A DNA stretch of 59,298 nucleotides from Amycolatopsis bullii (GTDB lineage Bacteria > Actinomycetota > Actinomycetes > Mycobacteriales > Pseudonocardiaceae), in contig NZ_BNAW01000056.1 in assembly GCF_014654205.1 (NCBI RefSeq), forward strand, positions 1 through 59,298, given 5' to 3'. The position numbers were made by a program, and so were the translations under genes. The notes below the pieces were generated by a model. It was not told the origin of the DNA. It was given only the letters and a program-made list of their open reading frames with translations, and ran no database searches. Shown in pieces: positions 45,175 to 54,531 of the stretch (the first letter of the stretch is position 1; every line of letters starts with the position of its first letter).

Positions 45175-46215
45175 CTGAACGGACCCGTAATCCGCGCCGC
45201 CGCCGTCGCGGCTGCCGTCCTGCTGGCCGGGTGCAGCGCCGAACCGCCGGCGCCGCCGCCCGCGCCGCTGGCGGAACTCTCCGGCATTCAGGCGACCGGC
45301 GGCATCGGCGTCACCGCGCTGCTGCCGACCGCCGGCCCCACCCTGTTCGCCGCCGACCGCGGTGCTACGGGAACACCACCCGGCTACCCCGGTGGTGACG
45401 TGCAGGTGGACGTCGTCCGGGCCGGGAAGCACGTCGTCCTGACGGCCCACCCGCGGTACGCCCGAACCCCCGAGCCCGCCGAACTCCTCGAGTACACCGG
45501 GCCGTCGAGCCCGCCGCGTTCCCTCGGCCGCGCCTGGTCGGCGGGGCCGGACACCGCCGGCGAAGGCGTGTGGCTGATCCGGCCGGACACTCCGGACGAC
45601 TGCCGTCTCCAGCACGTCTCGCTCACCGCGGGCGAGCTCGGCCCCGGCCAGCCCGCCAGCTGCCGCACCCAGGTGCGGACCGAGACCGCGCACGGCCTGC
45701 TGATCACCATCAACGCCGGCACCCCCGAGTCCACGGACGCCCTGATCGACCCGGCGACCGGCCGCACGGTCCGGCAGGCACCGCGCATCCTCGGCGCCGC
45801 CGGCGACTGGCTGCTGCTCGACGGCCTGACCGACCTGACCCTGGTCGACCTGCGGGACAACAGCAGCCGCAAGCTCAGCCGGCCCTCGATCGGCCCGGCG
45901 CCCACCGTGGTGCCGTCGCGGGAAGGAACGATCTGGGCCGTCGACTTCGGGAACCCCGCCTACCGCGGCACCAGCACGCAGACGCGGGACATCTGGCTGC
46001 TGCGCCCGAGCGGGCCGACCTGGGACCACGCCCCCGGGATGCCGTACGTCACCGAGCACCTGAAACGCGGCGGGGGCTTCGACTGGTCGGAGGCCGGGGA
46101 CCTCGTGCTCGCCGACGGCGTCCTCGCCGCCTGGCACCCCGGCGAACCGCAGTGGCGGTTGAGCCAGGCCGCGCTGCCGAAGGGCGACTGGTCCGGCTTC
46201 GCGGTCATCCCCTGA
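45175..46215 (+). CDS. Putative lipoprotein (CTG start)
   Basis: The 346-residue protein has a lipoprotein signal: V-I-R-A-A-A-V-A-A-A-V-L-L-A-G-C20, then a Pro-rich linker and a domain of beta-propeller-like repeats (for example L-I-D-P-A-T-G-R-T-V, T-L-V-D-L-R-D-N-S). No ATG, GTG or TTG lies in frame near the signal peptide; CTG at 45175 has GGGGGAAAACC before it and is taken as start. The role is unknown. It converges with the response-regulator gene, leaving three bases between stops. Confidence 0.7.
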   Translation: MNGPVIRAAAVAAAVLLAGCSAEPPAPPPAPLAELSGIQATGGIGVTALLPTAGPTLFAADRGATGTPPGYPGGDVQVDVVRAGKHVVLTAHPRYARTPEPAELLEYTGPSSPPRSLGRAWSAGPDTAGEGVWLIRPDTPDDCRLQHVSLTAGELGPGQPASCRTQVRTETAHGLLITINAGTPESTDALIDPATGRTVRQAPRILGAAGDWLLLDGLTDLTLVDLRDNSSRKLSRPSIGPAPTVVPSREGTIWAVDFGNPAYRGTSTQTRDIWLLRPSGPTWDHAPGMPYVTEHLKRGGGFDWSEAGDLVLADGVLAAWHPGEPQWRLSQAALPKGDWSGFAVIP

Positions 46216-46218
46216 CGG

Positions 46219-46887
46219 TCACTCCCCGTCGAGGCCGTGCTCGATCGCGTACCGGGCCAGCTCGACGCGGTTGTGCAGCTGCAGCTTCCGCAGCGTCGAC
46301 TGCACGTGGTTTTCCACCGTCCGGTGCGACAGCACGAGCCGTTCGGCGATCTGCCGGGCGGTCAGGCCCTTCGCGACCAGGCGCAGGACGTCGGTTTCGC
46401 GCTCGGTCAGCCGCGGCGGCTCGGCGCCCGCCGCGCCCTCGGCCGACGCGTCGGCCATCCGCCGGTACTCCCCGAGCACCAGCCCGGCCAGGCCCGCGGT
46501 GAACACCGGGTCGCCGGCGGCGGTGCGGTGGACGGCGTCGACCAGCTCCACCGCGGACGCCGACTTCACCAGGTAGCCGGACGCACCGGCCTTCACCGCC
46601 TCCAGCACGTCCTTGTGCTCGCCGCTGGCCGAGAGCACCAGCACCTTCGTCGACGGCAGCGCCGCGGTGATCTCGCGGGTCGCGTCCACGCCCGAGGTGC
46701 TGCCCAGGTTCAGGTCCATGAGGACGACGTCCGGCTGCACGGTCCGGGCGATCCGCAGCGCCGCCTCGGCGTCCGGCGCGGTCGCCCGCACGTCGAAGCC
46801 ATGTTCGGTCAGGTCGCGGGCCACCCCGTCGCGCCAGATCGGGTGGTCGTCGACCACCATCACGGAGATCCGCGGTTCGTCGCTCAT
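46219..46887 (-). CDS. LuxR/NarL family response regulator
   Basis: The 222-residue regulator has a receiver domain (V-V-D-D-H near 11-15, phospho-acceptor D58 in V-V-L-M-D-L-N, Lys near 108) and a LuxR-type helix-turn-helix near 155-210 (L-T-E-R-E-T-D-V-L-R-L-V, then Q-I-A-E-R-L-V-L-S-H-R-T-V-E-N-H-V). The ATG overlaps the kinase stop by four bases and follows GAGGGG, which fixes the start against a longer frame. It forms a two-component pair with the MacS-like kinase. Confidence 0.92.
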   Translation of the reverse strand: MSDEPRISVMVVDDHPIWRDGVARDLTEHGFDVRATAPDAEAALRIARTVQPDVVLMDLNLGSTSGVDATREITAALPSTKVLVLSASGEHKDVLEAVKAGASGYLVKSASAVELVDAVHRTAAGDPVFTAGLAGLVLGEYRRMADASAEGAAGAEPPRLTERETDVLRLVAKGLTARQIAERLVLSHRTVENHVQSTLRKLQLHNRVELARYAIEHGLDGE

Positions 46888-48020
46888 TTCGCACCCCTCG
46901 TGCTCGGCACCCTGACCTCCCACTCCGTGCCCCGGCCGGGCCCGGTGTCGAGGGTCGCGCTCCCCCCGAGGTCGCGAACCCGCCCCCGGATGGATTCCAC
47001 CACGCCAAGGTGCCCGTCCGCGGCGGCTTGCTCGAGAACGCCGTCCGGTATGCCCGGTCCGTCGTCGCGGATGCTGACCACCACCTCGTCACCGAGGTCC
47101 TCCAGCAGCACCCACGCGTGCGCGCCCGGCCCCGCGTGCTTCTCGACGTTCGACAGCGCTTCGCGGGTCACGGCGACCAGTTCGCCGGTGACGTGCGCGG
47201 GCAGCTCGACGTCGTCCGCCGGGGCCGAGACCTGCACCGACGAGGTGGCGAGGACCTGCAACGCGGCGCGCAGGCTCATCGTGCCGCTGTCGGTCAGCTG
47301 CCCGGGCTCGGTCGTCACCAGCGACCGCAGCGCGATCTCCTGCTCGCCGGCCAGCCGGGCCAGCTCGGCCGCTTCGCCGCCGACCTCGTTGCCGCGCTTG
47401 CGGACCCGCGCGAGCACCTGCAGCACGCTGTCGTGGATCGATCGCGCCAGCCGCTCCCGCTCGGCCGTCGCCGCTTCCTTCCGCAGCGCCTGCTCCAGCC
47501 GCGCCACCGACCGGCGGGCCATCGTCGAAGCCATGCCGACCAGCAGGCCGGCGGCGGCGAGCAGGACGCCGTCGCGGGCGACGTCGAGGTCGAACTTCTC
47601 CCGCGCCAGCCCGGTCGCCACGCCGACGACCAGCCCGGCGAGCACCCCGCCGGCCGCGCCGAACCGGGCGCCCGCGGCGACCGGCGCCACGGCCGCCCAC
47701 ACCGTGGTGATGAGCGGGACGTTCAGCGCGAACTGCGCGTCGCTGAGCACCCACGGCGAGGTCAGCAGCAACCCGGTGGTCAGCACGAGGTCGAAGACGA
47801 CCAGTGCGGGCGGGCGCGTCCGCTCGCGCAGGTAGAGGAAACTGCTCACGACCGACCACACGGCCATCACGCCGAGGATCGTCCACGCCAGCCACTCGCG
47901 CCGGTACTCGCCGCTCTGCACGATCACCGTGCCGCAGGCGAACGCCCAGGTGAGGAAGCGGAAGGCGAGCACGCCCCGCCACATGGGCGTGACCGGATCG
48001 GGCGTCCTCCGGACGGTCAC
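46884..48020 (-). CDS. MacS-type sensor histidine kinase
   Basis: 378 residues: about five to six membrane helices in the first 155, a dimerisation helix with phospho-acceptor His near 196 (E-R-L-A-R-S-I-H-D-S-V-L-Q-V-L), and a HATPase domain (T-R-E-A-L-S-N-V-E-K-H near 288, D-D-G-P-G-I-P near 325, H-L-G-V-V-E-S-I-R near 346). It belongs to the NarL-type kinases that pair with LuxR regulators and resembles the MacS group. The signal is unknown. The GTG overlaps the preceding permease stop by four bases; three genes are thus coupled. Confidence 0.9.
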   Translation of the reverse strand: MTVRRTPDPVTPMWRGVLAFRFLTWAFACGTVIVQSGEYRREWLAWTILGVMAVWSVVSSFLYLRERTRPPALVVFDLVLTTGLLLTSPWVLSDAQFALNVPLITTVWAAVAPVAAGARFGAAGGVLAGLVVGVATGLAREKFDLDVARDGVLLAAAGLLVGMASTMARRSVARLEQALRKEAATAERERLARSIHDSVLQVLARVRKRGNEVGGEAAELARLAGEQEIALRSLVTTEPGQLTDSGTMSLRAALQVLATSSVQVSAPADDVELPAHVTGELVAVTREALSNVEKHAGPGAHAWVLLEDLGDEVVVSIRDDGPGIPDGVLEQAAADGHLGVVESIRGRVRDLGGSATLDTGPGRGTEWEVRVPSTRGAK

Positions 48021-49258
48021 GGCTTCTCGTCGCGCTTCGGTGGTTCCGCCGTGGAGGAGTCGGCTTCGGCCTCGCCGACCGTCGCGATTTCGGCCTTCGG
48101 CGACCCGGGCTCGGCGTCGTTGGGCTGCGCGGCCTGGTCCTTGAGGACGTTCACCTCGGCCGGGTCGGGATCGGTTTCGTGCAGCAGCGAGCGGACCCCG
48201 GCGTTCAGCACGGCCAGCAGCGGCACGGCCAGCAGCGCGCCGGCGATCCCGCCCGCGACCAGGCCGGCGGTGATGGCCAGGACGACGGCGAGCGGGTGCA
48301 GTTTCACCGCCCGCCCGAGGAGCAGCGGCTGCAGGATGTGGCTTTCCAGCTGCATCACGCCGATCACGATGGCCAGCACGATCACCGCGCCGATGAAGCC
48401 GTTCGTGACCAGTGCGATCAGCACGGCGACCCCGCCGGTGATGACCGCGCCGATGATCGGGATGAACGCGCCGATGAACACCAGCGTGGCCAGCGGGATC
48501 ACCAGCGGCACGCCCATGATCCACAGGCCGACGCCGATGCCGACCGCGTCCACCACGGCCACCGCCGCCGTCGCCCGCACGTAGCTGACCAGCGACGCGA
48601 ACCCGCGGCGCCCGGCGACGTCGACCCGGTTGCGGACCCGCTTCGGCACCCCGCGGACCAGGAACGACCAGATGCCGTCGCCGCCGCTGAGGAAGAAGAT
48701 CGTGATGAACAGCGTCAGCAGGAAGCCGGTGAGGATCTCGCCGACGGTGCTCGCGGTGGTCAGCGCGGTCGTCGTGATGGACGCCTGGTTGTTCTGGATG
48801 AACCCGATCGCCTGGTTGATGAAGTCCTGGATCTGTTCCTGCCGCAGGTGCGGCGGCCCGAAGAGGAGCCAGTTCTTGATCTGGTCGAGGCTCGCGTTCA
48901 CCTGCTGCTGCAGCTGCGGGAGGCCGGAGGAGAACTGCGTGACGACGAACGTCAGCAGGCCGCCCAGCACGGCCAGCCCGGCGATCAGCACGATCGCCGT
49001 CGCGAGCCCGCGGGGGAACCGCACCGCCACCAGCTTCTGCACCGCCGGGGCCAGCAGCGCGGACACCAGCAGGGCGATGGACAGCGGGATGACGACCACC
49101 GACAGGTAGCCGATCAGCCAGACCACGGCGTACAGGGCCGCGGCCACCACGATCAACCGCCACGCGAGTGCGGCACTTATGCGCAGGCCCCGGGGGATCA
49201 GCCCGGTGACGTCCTCGTGCTCCGGCAGGAACGGGTCTTCGCGTCGCGCGTGGGTCAC
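48017..49258 (-). CDS. AI-2E family transporter (TerC/PerM-like permease)
   Basis: The 413-residue membrane protein has about eight helices. The AI-2E/PerM pattern is visible: P-L-S-I-A-L-L-V-S-A-L-L near 60, a soluble segment with coiled helices (L-P-Q-L-Q-Q-Q-V-N-A), and F-I-P-I-I-G-A near 263, with G-V-M-Q-L-E-S-H-I-L-Q-P near 300. Real substrates are mostly unknown, and autoinducer transport should not be assumed. The C-terminal tail (about 355-413) is acidic and disordered. The GTG was chosen because the longer frame adds a Cys/Arg-rich stretch unlike a membrane leader. Confidence 0.88.
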   Translation of the reverse strand: MTHARREDPFLPEHEDVTGLIPRGLRISAALAWRLIVVAAALYAVVWLIGYLSVVVIPLSIALLVSALLAPAVQKLVAVRFPRGLATAIVLIAGLAVLGGLLTFVVTQFSSGLPQLQQQVNASLDQIKNWLLFGPPHLRQEQIQDFINQAIGFIQNNQASITTTALTTASTVGEILTGFLLTLFITIFFLSGGDGIWSFLVRGVPKRVRNRVDVAGRRGFASLVSYVRATAAVAVVDAVGIGVGLWIMGVPLVIPLATLVFIGAFIPIIGAVITGGVAVLIALVTNGFIGAVIVLAIVIGVMQLESHILQPLLLGRAVKLHPLAVVLAITAGLVAGGIAGALLAVPLLAVLNAGVRSLLHETDPDPAEVNVLKDQAAQPNDAEPGSPKAEIATVGEAEADSSTAEPPKRDEKP

Positions 49259-49483
49259 CGGCCCACCGTAGCGGCAGGACCACCCGATTCGGCCGTTTTC
49301 GCACGGCCGCGTCCGACACAGGTGGCAGCCAGGCATGATCACCGACCGTCAAATCGGCCTACACGGTGTGTCTTTCACACGATGGGGGCATCAAGCCGTG
49401 TCGAGGGTGCGCGCCGCGCCGCCGGTTTGATTAGGTCGCTTTCGCAACGGCCGGATCACGAACCCAGCACGAGGAGACTTCGA

Positions 49484-50464
49484 GTGGCGACCACGGCGAG
49501 CGAGGGGCAGGGCGCGAAGCGCGTCGGCCGTCTCGTGTCGCGTGCGCTGCTCGTGCTCGGCGGCGCGATGGCGGGCACCGCCGCCGCGTGGCTCGTCTCC
49601 GGCGCCGCCGCTTCGGCCGACACCGTTCAGGTGGGCACCGCCTCCGTCACCCCGGTCACCGACGCCACGGCGGCCGGGATCGGCGACGTGAACCACGGCG
49701 CCGGGCACTTCGCGGGCGAGATCGCCGGCGGCGTCACCGACGCGGTCTGCCACCAGGACGCGACGACGTGGAGTGAGCCGCAGGCCCCGCGCCCGTGTGG
49801 CAGCACCGACGCCGGCACCGCCGGCCGCGAGGTCTCCCAGCGCGTCAGCGCCTCGGTGACGGAGCTCGCCGACGACGCGGTGCTGAGCCCGGCCCAGCGC
49901 ACCCTCGGCGCGTTCGAGCACATCGTGCGCAAGCCGGAGGACACCCGCCAGGTCATCGAGGAGACCATCGCCCCCGCGCCGGACGCCGACTTCGGCCGCC
50001 ACGTGTGGCAGCTGCTCGACCCGGCCGGGCACGGCGACCTGGTCCCGCTCCACACCCTCCCGGGCCTCGCCCCGGTCGAGGGCGAGCCGGTGACCTCCGG
50101 CACCGGTCAGGTGGCGGGCACGCCCGCCGTCTCGACCGTCGAACTTCCCGCCGCGCTGCGAGCCGAGCTCGCGATGCCGGCGGGTGGGCAGCACGACGAC
50201 GTCACCGGTGCCGCGGGTCACTTCCGCGACCGGCACCGTGACCTGCCGTCGCCGCTGGCTCCGGCGCAGCTTCCGATCGCGCCGGCCGTCCCCACCGCCC
50301 CGGGTGGCACCACGGCCCCCGGTGGACACCTCGACGGCTTCAACTTCGGCGTCCCCTTCTGGACCACCGAAGCCGCCGACTCCGCCGTCGCGGCGATGAG
50401 CCGCGCCGGCCTGCGCCACTCGCTGCGCACCCCGGGCGAACAGCCCGGCGTCACTCCTGACTGA
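49484..50464 (+). CDS. Secreted protein of unknown function
   Basis: This 326-residue protein has a hydrophobic export signal (about 14-43, ending in A-A-A-S-A-D). The mature region is Ala/Val/Thr-rich with no known domain. A Cys pair (Cys near 85 and Cys near 104) could form a disulfide. The tail is Pro/Gly-rich. GTG start with GAGGAG seven bases upstream. It lies 208 bases before the giant chaplin-like gene on the same strand; a shared cell-surface role is possible. I do not recognise the family. Confidence 0.6.
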   Translation: MATTASEGQGAKRVGRLVSRALLVLGGAMAGTAAAWLVSGAAASADTVQVGTASVTPVTDATAAGIGDVNHGAGHFAGEIAGGVTDAVCHQDATTWSEPQAPRPCGSTDAGTAGREVSQRVSASVTELADDAVLSPAQRTLGAFEHIVRKPEDTRQVIEETIAPAPDADFGRHVWQLLDPAGHGDLVPLHTLPGLAPVEGEPVTSGTGQVAGTPAVSTVELPAALRAELAMPAGGQHDDVTGAAGHFRDRHRDLPSPLAPAQLPIAPAVPTAPGGTTAPGGHLDGFNFGVPFWTTEAADSAVAAMSRAGLRHSLRTPGEQPGVTPD

Positions 50465-50672
50465 ACACCTCCCTCCACGGGTCGCTGACGCACCCACGTC
50501 CGTCGTTCTCTGACGGCTTCGCGTCCGCGCAACACCCGTGACACGGCGGTGCGCTTTCGTGCGCCCGCAAGAAGTTCCACCTCCCCCCTGGTGCGGCTCG
50601 GACCTCTTCCGAATTCGACGGGCGCACCCCCATGAACCCGCAAGGGAACCCGAAATGAAGGAGAAAAACCCC

Positions 50673-53600
50673 ATGCAGACGTGGGCAAAGCGCGGACTCC
50701 AGACCGCATTTGTCACGGGTGGGTTGCTGATGCTGGGCACCGGCATCGCCTCGGCTGACGAGAACGTCAACCCCGACACCCCTGCCTCACCGCTCGACCT
50801 GAACGTGACGGTTCCGATCCAGGAAGCCAACAACGCGGTCGGCGTCCCCTTCGGCCAGCTGGACCTGCCCGAGGGGCAGACGGAGCTGAGCACCAAGCCG
50901 GCCACGCAGGCCGCGAACGAGGCTGCCAAGCAGTTCGACGACGCCAGCCCGATCAACGAAAGCACCCTGGGCGGCCGGTTCACCCCGAGCCACGACAACC
51001 TCAAGCGCAACAAGGTCACCGGCGACCTCGTCGTCCCGATCCAGATCGTCGACAACGCGATCGGCGTGGGCGGCGACGCGCACGTCGTGGGCACCGACCA
51101 CTCGCAGAGCTGGGGCCACGACCAGGACGTCAAGACGACGGGCCAGGACTCCAGCCTCGCGGGCAACGCCGTGGTCTTCGACTGGGCGCTCCCCGTCCAG
51201 ATCGCCGGCAACGGCGGCGGGGTCGCCGGCGGCACCGGCCGCGTGACCGGTGGGTCGGCCAGCCAGAGCACCACCGAGACCGGCGACGTCGCCACCAGCG
51301 GCGACGGCTCCTCGCTCTCCGGCAACGTGGTCGCGGGCCAGTTCGCCACCCCGGTGCAGGTGACCGGCAACGCCGCGTCCTACCTGCTCGGCAACGGGCA
51401 GAGCCACGGCTACTCCGCCGACACCGTCGCCACCTCCGGCGGCTCGCTGCTGAGCTCCGGCGACCGGGCCTCCGGGTCGGGCAACGTGATCGGTGCGCCG
51501 ATCGCCCTGCCGGTCAAGTTCAACTGCAACTCCGGCGCGGTGTGGGGCTCGCTGTCGAACTCCGACGGCTGCAACACCTCCGCCGACGCCACGGCCGGGG
51601 CCGACCGCACCGTCCGCGGCGGCGTCCCGACCTACCTCGAGACCAGCGGCAACGACTCGTTCCTGTCCGGCAACGCCGGGGCGGCCTCGCTGTCCCCGAT
51701 CGCCAACGTGGCGGGTGTCGCGGGCTCGTGGATCGGCAACGCCTCGGCGGGCATCCCCTGCGCCGGCAGTTCCTCCAGCACTGTCGACTCGGGTGGCCTC
51801 GTCAAGACCGCCGGTGACAACTCGAGCGGGTCGGGCAACATCCTGAACCCGTCGCTCGCGCTGCCGGTCGAGGCCTTCGGCATCGGTGGCACCTACATCG
51901 GCCAGGCGAACGCCACGCACGACAACACGACCGACGCCAACGCCGGCAACGGCAGCTTCACCCGCGGCAACGGCGCCTTCCTCGGCGGCAACATCGTCAA
52001 CACCCAGGCCGCGGGCGCGCCCGAGGTCTTCGGCATCGGCGGCAGCCACATCGGCAACGCGACCGGCACGGCGACCGAGGACAAGAAGGTCACCGCCGGC
52101 GGGTACGACGGCACGATCGGCCACGACTCGTCCGGCTCGGCCAACATCGTCCAGGTGCCGGTGGGCCTGCCCGCCGAGGTCTTCGGCATCGGCGGCTCGT
52201 TCATCGGCCAGGGCTCCGGCGCGGCCGACGAGACCAAGGTCGTCTCCGGTGGCGGCGGTGGCAACACCGACGACGACAACGGCTTCCTGAGCTCGAACCT
52301 GGGCGCGGTCCCGGTGTCGACCCCGGTGCAGGTCGCCAACGTCGGTGGCGCCTTGATCGGCCAGGGCCACGGCAAGGGCTCGACCGACACGACGTCCAAC
52401 GCGGGCGGCGCGCTCAAGGCGGCCGGCCCGGCGGGCGCCGCCGCGGGCAACATCGTCGAAGCCCCGGTCGCGCTGCCCGTGCAGGCGATGGGCGTCGGTG
52501 GCGCCCTCGGCGGCATCGGCACCGGTGAGAACGACAACATCACCGACGCGACGGCGGGCGGCAACGCCGTGACCGACGGCCGCGACGGTGCGGTGACCGG
52601 CAACGTCGTGAAGGCCCCGATCGCGGGCGCCGGCTCGGTCTTCGGCGATGGGATCGCCGCCGCCGCGCTGGGCACCGGCAAGGGCACCAACGACGTCGAG
52701 TCGGAGGCCGGCGGCAACGCCACCACCAGCGGCGACCGCGGCAGCGTGGCCGGCAACATCGTCGGCGTGGACCCGCTGGCGGCGGCGCAGGTCTTCGGTG
52801 ACGCCGCCGGCGCGGCGGGTGTCGCCAGGGGCACCGGCATCAACATCACCGAGGTCGAGAACTCGGGCGACGACACCACCTCCGGTGTCGAAGGCGCGAT
52901 CTCCGGCAACATCCTCGACCTGCCGCTGACCGCGATCGCGCAGCTGTTCGGCGACGCGGCGGCCGTGGGCGGCGTGGGGAACGCCGCCGGCGACAACACG
53001 CTGACCACGGAGAACGGCGGCAAGGCCGCCACCGCGGGAGACCTGTCCAGCGTGTCGGGTATCAACGGCTACCACGCGTTCGCGCTGCCGGTGCAGATCT
53101 TCGGGGTGCCCCTCGAGCTGCTCGGCGTCGCCACCGCGTACGCGACGGACATGACCCGCATCGACGACGAGGCCGCCGCGAAGGCCATCGCGTTCCCGGC
53201 CGAGGGCTCCGAGCTGGCCGCCGACGAGCTGCCCTCGCTGGCCGCGTTCCGCAGCGGCCTGCCGGCCCAGCGCGGGCTGCCCGCGGTCGACGGGCTGCTG
53301 GGCCAGCTGCCGGTCGCCGGCCTGCTCGGCGGGCTGCCGTCGCTGGACGGGCTGACCCACTCGGTGCACACCAGCAACCTCTCCACCCAGGGCCTGCCGA
53401 CCCAGGGTCTGCCGATGCGGGCCCTGCCCGCGGTGACCGGGCTCGCCGGCCACCTGCCGGCCGCCGAGCTGCCCACCCAGGGCCTGCCCGCGCTGCCGGT
53501 CGCGGCTCCGCTCGGCGAGCGTGCCGCCACGCCGAAGGTGAACAGCCGGCTGCCCGCCGCCCCGGCACTGCCGAAGGCGGCCGTGCCGGCCCTGCCCGCC

Positions 53601-54302
53601 GCGGCACTGCCGGTGAACGGCCTGTCGTCGCTGGGCAACCTCGGCGGTCACGGTGCCGAGCGTGCGGACGTCCCGGCTGCGGGCCTGCCCGTCGCGGTGC
53701 CGGCGCTGCCGAAGGCGGCCGTGCCGGCCCTGCCCGCCGCGGCGCTGCCGGTGAACGGCCTGTCGTCGCTGGGCAACCTCGGTGGCCACGGTGCCGAGCG
53801 TGCGGACGTCCCGGCCGCGGGCCTGCCCGTCGCGCTGCCGGCCCTGGGTGGCGTTCCGGCGCTGCCGAAGCCGGCCCTGCCGACGCTGCCCACCGCCGCG
53901 GCGCTGCCCGCGGTGACCGGGCTGTCGGCGCTGGGTGGGGCCCTGCCGGGGCACACCGAGCGTGCGGACGCTCCGGCGGCCCTGCCCGTCGCGCTGCCGG
54001 CCCTGGGTGGCGTTCCGGCCCTGCCGGCGCTGCCCACCGCGCTGCCCGCGGTGAACGCCCTCTCGTCGCTGGGCTCGCTCGCGAGCCACGGCACCGAGCG
54101 TGCGGACGTGCCGGCCACCGGCCTGCCCGTCGCGGCCCCGGAGCTGCCGGCCGCCCTGCCGACGGCGCTGCCCGTCGCCCAGGCCGTGCCGGTGAACGCC
54201 AAGCTGCCGGTGCTGGACAGCACCCCGCAGGTGCCGGCGATGTCGGGCCTGGACTCCACCGGCTTCCTCGCGAAGCTGATCGGCCTGATCAAGCGCAAGT
54301 AG
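50673..54302 (+). CDS. Giant secreted protein with chaplin-like repeats
   Basis: 1209 residues. The signal peptide ends near G-I-A-S-A28. From about 110 to 830 there are roughly 14 degenerate repeats of 45-55 residues, each with an S-G-N-[IV]-[VL] entry, a P-V-x-L-P-V strand, a G-[IV]-G-G turn and a Thr/Asp-rich spacer (for example S-G-N-V-V, then A-T-P-V-Q-V-T-G-N). This resembles the chaplin domain of Streptomyces aerial-hyphae proteins, but with only three Cys overall. Residues 850-1190 are Leu/Pro/Ala-rich with two near-identical 46-residue units, and the C-terminus is basic (L-I-K-R-K). ATG at 50673 has AAGGAG nine bases upstream; an upstream ATG at 50655 lacks a site. Probably a surface amyloid or coat protein. 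Confidence 0.75.
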   Translation: MQTWAKRGLQTAFVTGGLLMLGTGIASADENVNPDTPASPLDLNVTVPIQEANNAVGVPFGQLDLPEGQTELSTKPATQAANEAAKQFDDASPINESTLGGRFTPSHDNLKRNKVTGDLVVPIQIVDNAIGVGGDAHVVGTDHSQSWGHDQDVKTTGQDSSLAGNAVVFDWALPVQIAGNGGGVAGGTGRVTGGSASQSTTETGDVATSGDGSSLSGNVVAGQFATPVQVTGNAASYLLGNGQSHGYSADTVATSGGSLLSSGDRASGSGNVIGAPIALPVKFNCNSGAVWGSLSNSDGCNTSADATAGADRTVRGGVPTYLETSGNDSFLSGNAGAASLSPIANVAGVAGSWIGNASAGIPCAGSSSSTVDSGGLVKTAGDNSSGSGNILNPSLALPVEAFGIGGTYIGQANATHDNTTDANAGNGSFTRGNGAFLGGNIVNTQAAGAPEVFGIGGSHIGNATGTATEDKKVTAGGYDGTIGHDSSGSANIVQVPVGLPAEVFGIGGSFIGQGSGAADETKVVSGGGGGNTDDDNGFLSSNLGAVPVSTPVQVANVGGALIGQGHGKGSTDTTSNAGGALKAAGPAGAAAGNIVEAPVALPVQAMGVGGALGGIGTGENDNITDATAGGNAVTDGRDGAVTGNVVKAPIAGAGSVFGDGIAAAALGTGKGTNDVESEAGGNATTSGDRGSVAGNIVGVDPLAAAQVFGDAAGAAGVARGTGINITEVENSGDDTTSGVEGAISGNILDLPLTAIAQLFGDAAAVGGVGNAAGDNTLTTENGGKAATAGDLSSVSGINGYHAFALPVQIFGVPLELLGVATAYATDMTRIDDEAAAKAIAFPAEGSELAADELPSLAAFRSGLPAQRGLPAVDGLLGQLPVAGLLGGLPSLDGLTHSVHTSNLSTQGLPTQGLPMRALPAVTGLAGHLPAAELPTQGLPALPVAAPLGERAATPKVNSRLPAAPALPKAAVPALPAAALPVNGLSSLGNLGGHGAERADVPAAGLPVAVPALPKAAVPALPAAALPVNGLSSLGNLGGHGAERADVPAAGLPVALPALGGVPALPKPALPTLPTAAALPAVTGLSALGGALPGHTERADAPAALPVALPALGGVPALPALPTALPAVNALSSLGSLASHGTERADVPATGLPVAAPELPAALPTALPVAQAVPVNAKLPVLDSTPQVPAMSGLDSTGFLAKLIGLIKRK
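53571..53846 (+). repeat. Two tandem 138-base repeats inside the chaplin-like gene
   Basis: Starting at CCGAAGGCGGCC, a unit of 138 bases (46 codons) is repeated almost unchanged from 53571 and 53709. It encodes P-K-A-A-V-P-A-L-P-A-A-A-L-P-V-N-G-L and then G-H-G-A-E-R-A-D-V-P-A. Further diverged copies follow to about 54180. A recent tandem duplication. Confidence 0.85.
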
Positions 54303-54311
54303 TGCGGTGAA

Positions 54312-54345
54312 GCCGGCGGGTTCTCCGAAACGAGAACCCGCCGGC
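54312..54345 (+). terminator. Hairpin after chaplin-like gene
   Basis: GCCGGCGGGTTCTC (54312-54325) pairs perfectly with GAGAACCCGCCGGC (54332-54345) around CGAAAC, nine bases after the stop. There is no T-run. Confidence 0.75.
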
Positions 54346-54477
54346 CCACGATCCCCGTGGTCACGCCGCCAAGCGCTCCACGCGCCGCGAGGGCGACCTC
54401 GCACGGAGCACCCCGGCGACGGACCGCGGACGCGGGCCTCCCGCGAACACCGGAAAGCTCTCCTTCCCTGGAGACGA

Positions 54478-54512
54478 CGAGCCCCAGGAGCCGATTCGGC
54501 TCCTGGGGCTCG
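54478..54512. terminator. Terminator between convergent genes
   Basis: CGAGCCCCAGGAGCCG pairs perfectly with CGGCTCCTGGGGCTCG around a three-base loop; CTTGCGTCTT follows. It lies 19 bases downstream of the dioxygenase stop on the minus strand and probably serves both strands. The 130 bases between the two hairpins hold nothing else I recognise. Confidence 0.75.
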
Positions 54513-54531
54513 CTTGCGTCTTCAGGGGTGG

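Noticed and set aside
50787..54404. 1205-codon minus-strand open frame
   Set aside because: Antisense to the chaplin-like gene; the repeats it shows are the mirror of the sense repeats.
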